Shown here piece by piece: positions 7,974 to 9,812 of a stretch of DNA of 9,812 nt. How positions within the stretch are numbered: position 1 is the first letter of the stretch; each line of letters starts with the position of its first letter. Origin of the DNA: Pseudolysobacter sp. (GTDB taxonomy: Bacteria; Pseudomonadota; Gammaproteobacteria; Xanthomonadales; Rhodanobacteraceae); NCBI GenBank assembly GCA_025351985.1, contig JANXUW010000682.1:1-9812 (forward strand), in the 5' to 3' direction. Both the position numbers and the translations under genes were made by a program. The notes below the pieces were generated by a model, which did not search any database, was not told where the DNA came from, and saw only the letters and a list, made by a program, of their open reading frames with translations.

Positions 7974-8044
7974 CATGCGCGTCGCGCATGGCCCAAAGGG
8001 CGAGCTGCGGATGCAGCGAGTCATGACGTGCAAACGTCTGTGAC
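7974..8044. other. Chain of four short hairpins between convergent genes
   Basis: Four adjoining inverted repeats fill 71 bases. CATGCGCG (7974-7981) pairs with CGCGCATG (7983-7990) around one base. GCCC (7991-7994) pairs with GGGC (7998-8001) around AAA. GCTGC (8004-8008) pairs with GCAGC (8013-8017) around GGAT. GTCA...GACGT (8020-8029) pairs with ACGTC...TGAC (8034-8044) around GCAA, a GNRA-type tetraloop, with a small internal bulge. The last stem ends 3 bases before the stop codon of the minus-strand cyclase gene. Neither strand shows a T-run typical of an intrinsic terminator. It may end or protect transcripts from both sides, be part of the neighbouring repeat, or be a structured RNA of its own. 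Confidence 0.5.
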
Positions 8045-8047
8045 CGC

Positions 8048-8950
8048 TCAGGCCTCGCTGCACTGAAAATACAAAACGTGTTCCTGATTCAGCGTGAGCG
8101 TTTGCCCGAGGCTGATCGTGCCGGTGCGGCGCAGATGGAATTCGTCGCGGTGCAGATGCAGTTCGTCATCGTCGCCGAGCTTGACATAGGTACCGTTGGT
8201 CGAGCGATCCGACAACATGAAGTGGCCGCGCTTGTATTCGATCATGGCGTGGTTGCGCGAGATCCAGTCGGCCTCGATCACGAGATCGTTGCTCGCATCG
8301 CGACCGAGGGTGAACGGCTCGGAGGCTTCATCCAGCTCGACCACGCGACCGCGATAACGCACTAACAATCGATTGCGCGGCGGGCCCGCGTCTTCGCTGC
8401 CGATCACACGCTGCACCATGGTCAGGTGCGAGGTGGTGTTCTGCCACAGCACATCGACGATCTCGATCGGCTGCTGCTTGCCCGCGACGCGCGCCTGACC
8501 GAGCGAGCGCGTTTGCAACATCGCCGCGCTGGTCAGCGACTTCAACGTGCTCGCAGTGGTGACGATCTGCTGACGCTTGGCCAGCGCGGTCATGCGTGCC
8601 GCGACGTTCACCGCGTCGCCGTAGACATCGCCATCTTCGGCCAAGGTATCGCCGTGATGCAGGCCGATGCGGATCGCGAGATTGTCGCGCTTGAATTCGG
8701 CGTCTTCGTCGATCCGGCGATGCATGTCGACCGCGGCGAGCAAGCCCTGGATCGCACCCGGAAAAACCACCATGATCTCGTCGCCGATGGTTTTCACCAC
8801 GCGCCCGCCGTGGGTGGCGACGACCTCGCTCAACGCCGCAAGCACGCTGGCGATGATGCGGCGCGCGGCGACATCGCCACGCTGTTCGAACAACCGCGTG
8901 CTGCCGCTGACATCGGCAAACAGGATCGTGCTGGCGTGGGTGGTGGTCAT
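8048..8950 (-). CDS. Class III adenylate cyclase with C-terminal FHA domain, 300 aa
   Basis: Soluble two-domain signalling protein. Residues ~6-150 form a class III nucleotide cyclase: metal Asp13 in FADVSGSTR, Asp57 in KTIGDE, substrate-selecting Lys53 and Asp108 (DGDVYGD), and transition-state residues Asn115 and Arg119 in NVAARM. All six catalytic positions are filled, and the Lys/Asp pair points to ATP and hence cAMP. Residues ~190-285 form an FHA domain, a phosphothreonine-peptide reader: LGRDASND (Gly206-Arg207), SRNH (221-224) and TNGT (241-244) are the conserved phospho-binding loops. This suggests cyclase output tuned by a Ser/Thr-kinase partner, which is not in the window. No signal peptide or membrane helix is seen. 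I chose ATG at 8950 over an in-frame TTG at 8959, because the TTG overlaps a good -10 box and the family starts just before the FADVSGS strand. No Shine-Dalgarno is present. Confidence 0.93.
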   Translation of the reverse strand: MTTTHASTILFADVSGSTRLFEQRGDVAARRIIASVLAALSEVVATHGGRVVKTIGDEIMVVFPGAIQGLLAAVDMHRRIDEDAEFKRDNLAIRIGLHHGDTLAEDGDVYGDAVNVAARMTALAKRQQIVTTASTLKSLTSAAMLQTRSLGQARVAGKQQPIEIVDVLWQNTTSHLTMVQRVIGSEDAGPPRNRLLVRYRGRVVELDEASEPFTLGRDASNDLVIEADWISRNHAMIEYKRGHFMLSDRSTNGTYVKLGDDDELHLHRDEFHLRRTGTISLGQTLTLNQEHVLYFQCSEA

Positions 8951-8958
8951 CGGCAGCA

Positions 8959-8964
8959 ATGATA
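8959..8964 (-). promoter_or_regulatory. -10 box placing a leaderless start for the cyclase gene
   Basis: On the minus strand TATCAT (8964 down to 8959) matches the TATAAT consensus at 5 of 6 positions. It ends 8 bases before the ATG at 8950, so transcription would begin at or within a base or two of the start codon. No Shine-Dalgarno lies ahead of the ATG, which fits a leaderless message. The -35 region is poor (TTTCTA at 17-base spacing, 3 of 6). Confidence 0.4.
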
Positions 8965-9062
8965 GGTTACTGGTCGGGTTTTTAGAAACATCTTGCCCGT
9001 AGCCACGGCGCCACGATCAAGCGCCGATGACCGCAGGATTTTTCACGAACGATCGCCCGAAC

Positions 9063-9812
9063 TCAAACGAGCGCGCCCAAGGCGATTTTACCGACCTTGC
9101 CGGGACGCGCGATATGCGTCATTGCGGCCTGGATTTCGTTCATCGGATATTCGCCTTCCAGCGGCAAATCCAGTTGTTTGCTCGCCACCAGCGTTACCGC
9201 CTGCGTAATCAGCGCGAGCTTGGCCTCGGCGCTCGACGCATCGAACAACGCGCCGCCCCAGAAACCGCGCACCTGAATATTGGCGAAAATCAGCTTGCCC
9301 GAATCGATCTGCATCGGCTGGCCGGACATCGATCCGAACGAGATCAGCTGCGCATCCTTGCCGAGCACGCTGAGCAGTTGCAGCGATGTCGCGCCGCCGA
9401 CCGAGTCGATCGCACGAATCACCGGGCTGCGTCCGGTCACCTCGCGCGCCTTGCGCGCCCAGCCCTCGTCGTCGCTGGAAAATACGTGCTCGGCGCCCGC
9501 GGCCTTGAGTTCGTCGATGCCCTCAGCACGGCGCACGAGATTGATCACGTTGATGCCCTGCGCGCGCGCCAGTTGGATGATGATGCGGCCGACCGTGCCA
9601 TTTGCCGCGCTTTGCACGATCCAGTCGCCGGACTGCAAACGCATTTCCTGCATCAGCAAAATTGCACTGAGCGGCATCGCAAACAACTGGCACGCAGCGT
9701 CGTCGGAAACGGCATCCGGCAACGGCACCACCATCGCCGCCGGCGCGGTGAAATATTCAGCCCAGACATTCGACGCAAACGAAACCGCGACACGCTGGCC
9801 GTGCTGAAAACC
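9063..9812 (-). CDS. MECR-like zinc-free medium-chain reductase (2-enoyl thioester / quinone reductase family), N-terminus cut off
   Basis: NADPH-dependent oxidoreductase of the medium-chain dehydrogenase/reductase superfamily. The frame runs open through the right edge, so the start is outside; 249 residues are visible of an expected ~320-330. Numbering from the first visible residue, it shows the end of the N-terminal catalytic domain (GQRVAVSFASNVWAEYF), LPDAVSDDAACQLFAMPLSAILLM, and the nucleotide-binding turn AANGTVG (69-75). NLVRRAEGIDELKAAGAEHV, AIDSVGG, the ISFGSMSG strand and VRGFWGG follow. The spacing and wording resemble mitochondrial-type enoyl-ACP/CoA reductase (MECR/Etr1), especially the NGTVG...INVINLVRR and IQVRGFW segments. 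No Cys/His zinc ligands of classical alcohol dehydrogenases are visible in the part seen. The substrate is uncertain: enoyl thioester, quinone or another enone. It is transcribed toward the cyclase gene on the same strand, 112 bases away, but the cyclase appears to have its own promoter. Confidence 0.9.
   Translation of the reverse strand, partial: GFQHGQRVAVSFASNVWAEYFTAPAAMVVPLPDAVSDDAACQLFAMPLSAILLMQEMRLQSGDWIVQSAANGTVGRIIIQLARAQGINVINLVRRAEGIDELKAAGAEHVFSSDDEGWARKAREVTGRSPVIRAIDSVGGATSLQLLSVLGKDAQLISFGSMSGQPMQIDSGKLIFANIQVRGFWGGALFDASSAEAKLALITQAVTLVASKQLDLPLEGEYPMNEIQAAMTHIARPGKVGKIALGALV

Noticed and set aside
8426..8962. Long open frame on the plus strand opposite the cyclase gene
   Set aside because: Its translation is Arg/Asp/His/Ala-rich with no family resemblance, while the minus strand encodes complete cyclase and FHA motifs; it is a shadow frame.
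9006..9026. Inverted repeat CGGCGC / GCGCCG after the MECR-like gene
   Set aside because: A 6-bp GC stem with a 9-base loop and no T-run on the minus strand. In GC-rich DNA this arises often by chance; kept only as a weak terminator idea.

Overview
The window looks like ordinary chromosome from a fairly GC-rich gammaproteobacterium, probably of the Xanthomonadales/Lysobacterales (Rhodanobacteraceae- or Xanthomonadaceae-like). This rests on the gene types (type-1 MurB, membrane-type class 2 PyrD, an ALDH7-type dehydrogenase, a DUF1800/DUF1501 pair, a cyclase-FHA protein), the codon use, and a palindromic repeat whose look I associate with that group. The taxonomic call is inference; no rRNA or other marker gene is present.

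Layout, left to right. (1) 2-1159 (+): the 3' three quarters of an ALDH7-family aldehyde dehydrogenase, cut by the left edge. A perfect 12-bp inverted repeat follows its stop. (2) 1254-4431 (+): four closely spaced genes. They encode a small exported protein of unknown function, a zinc-ribbon/DUF4190 two-helix membrane protein, PyrD (dihydroorotate dehydrogenase) and MurB (UDP-N-acetylenolpyruvoylglucosamine reductase). PyrD and MurB are housekeeping enzymes of pyrimidine and peptidoglycan precursor synthesis. (3) 4562-7817 (+): a two-gene unit of a DUF1800 protein followed by a DUF1501 protein with a twin-arginine signal. The DUF1501 reading frame is broken by a one-base shift near 7100-7120; its second half is intact in another frame. 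(4) 7818-8047: a gap between convergent genes that holds a REP-like inverted pair and then a run of four short hairpins. (5) 8048-8950 (-): a class III adenylate cyclase domain joined to an FHA domain, probably read from a leaderless message. (6) 9063-9812 (-): an MECR-like medium-chain reductase, cut by the right edge.

I see no phage genes, transposase, CRISPR array, rRNA or tRNA. No new multi-gene defence or biosynthetic system is evident. The parts most worth a second look are the DUF1800/DUF1501 pair of unknown function with its broken frame, the hairpin-rich convergent gap, and the cyclase-FHA gene with its apparent leaderless start.
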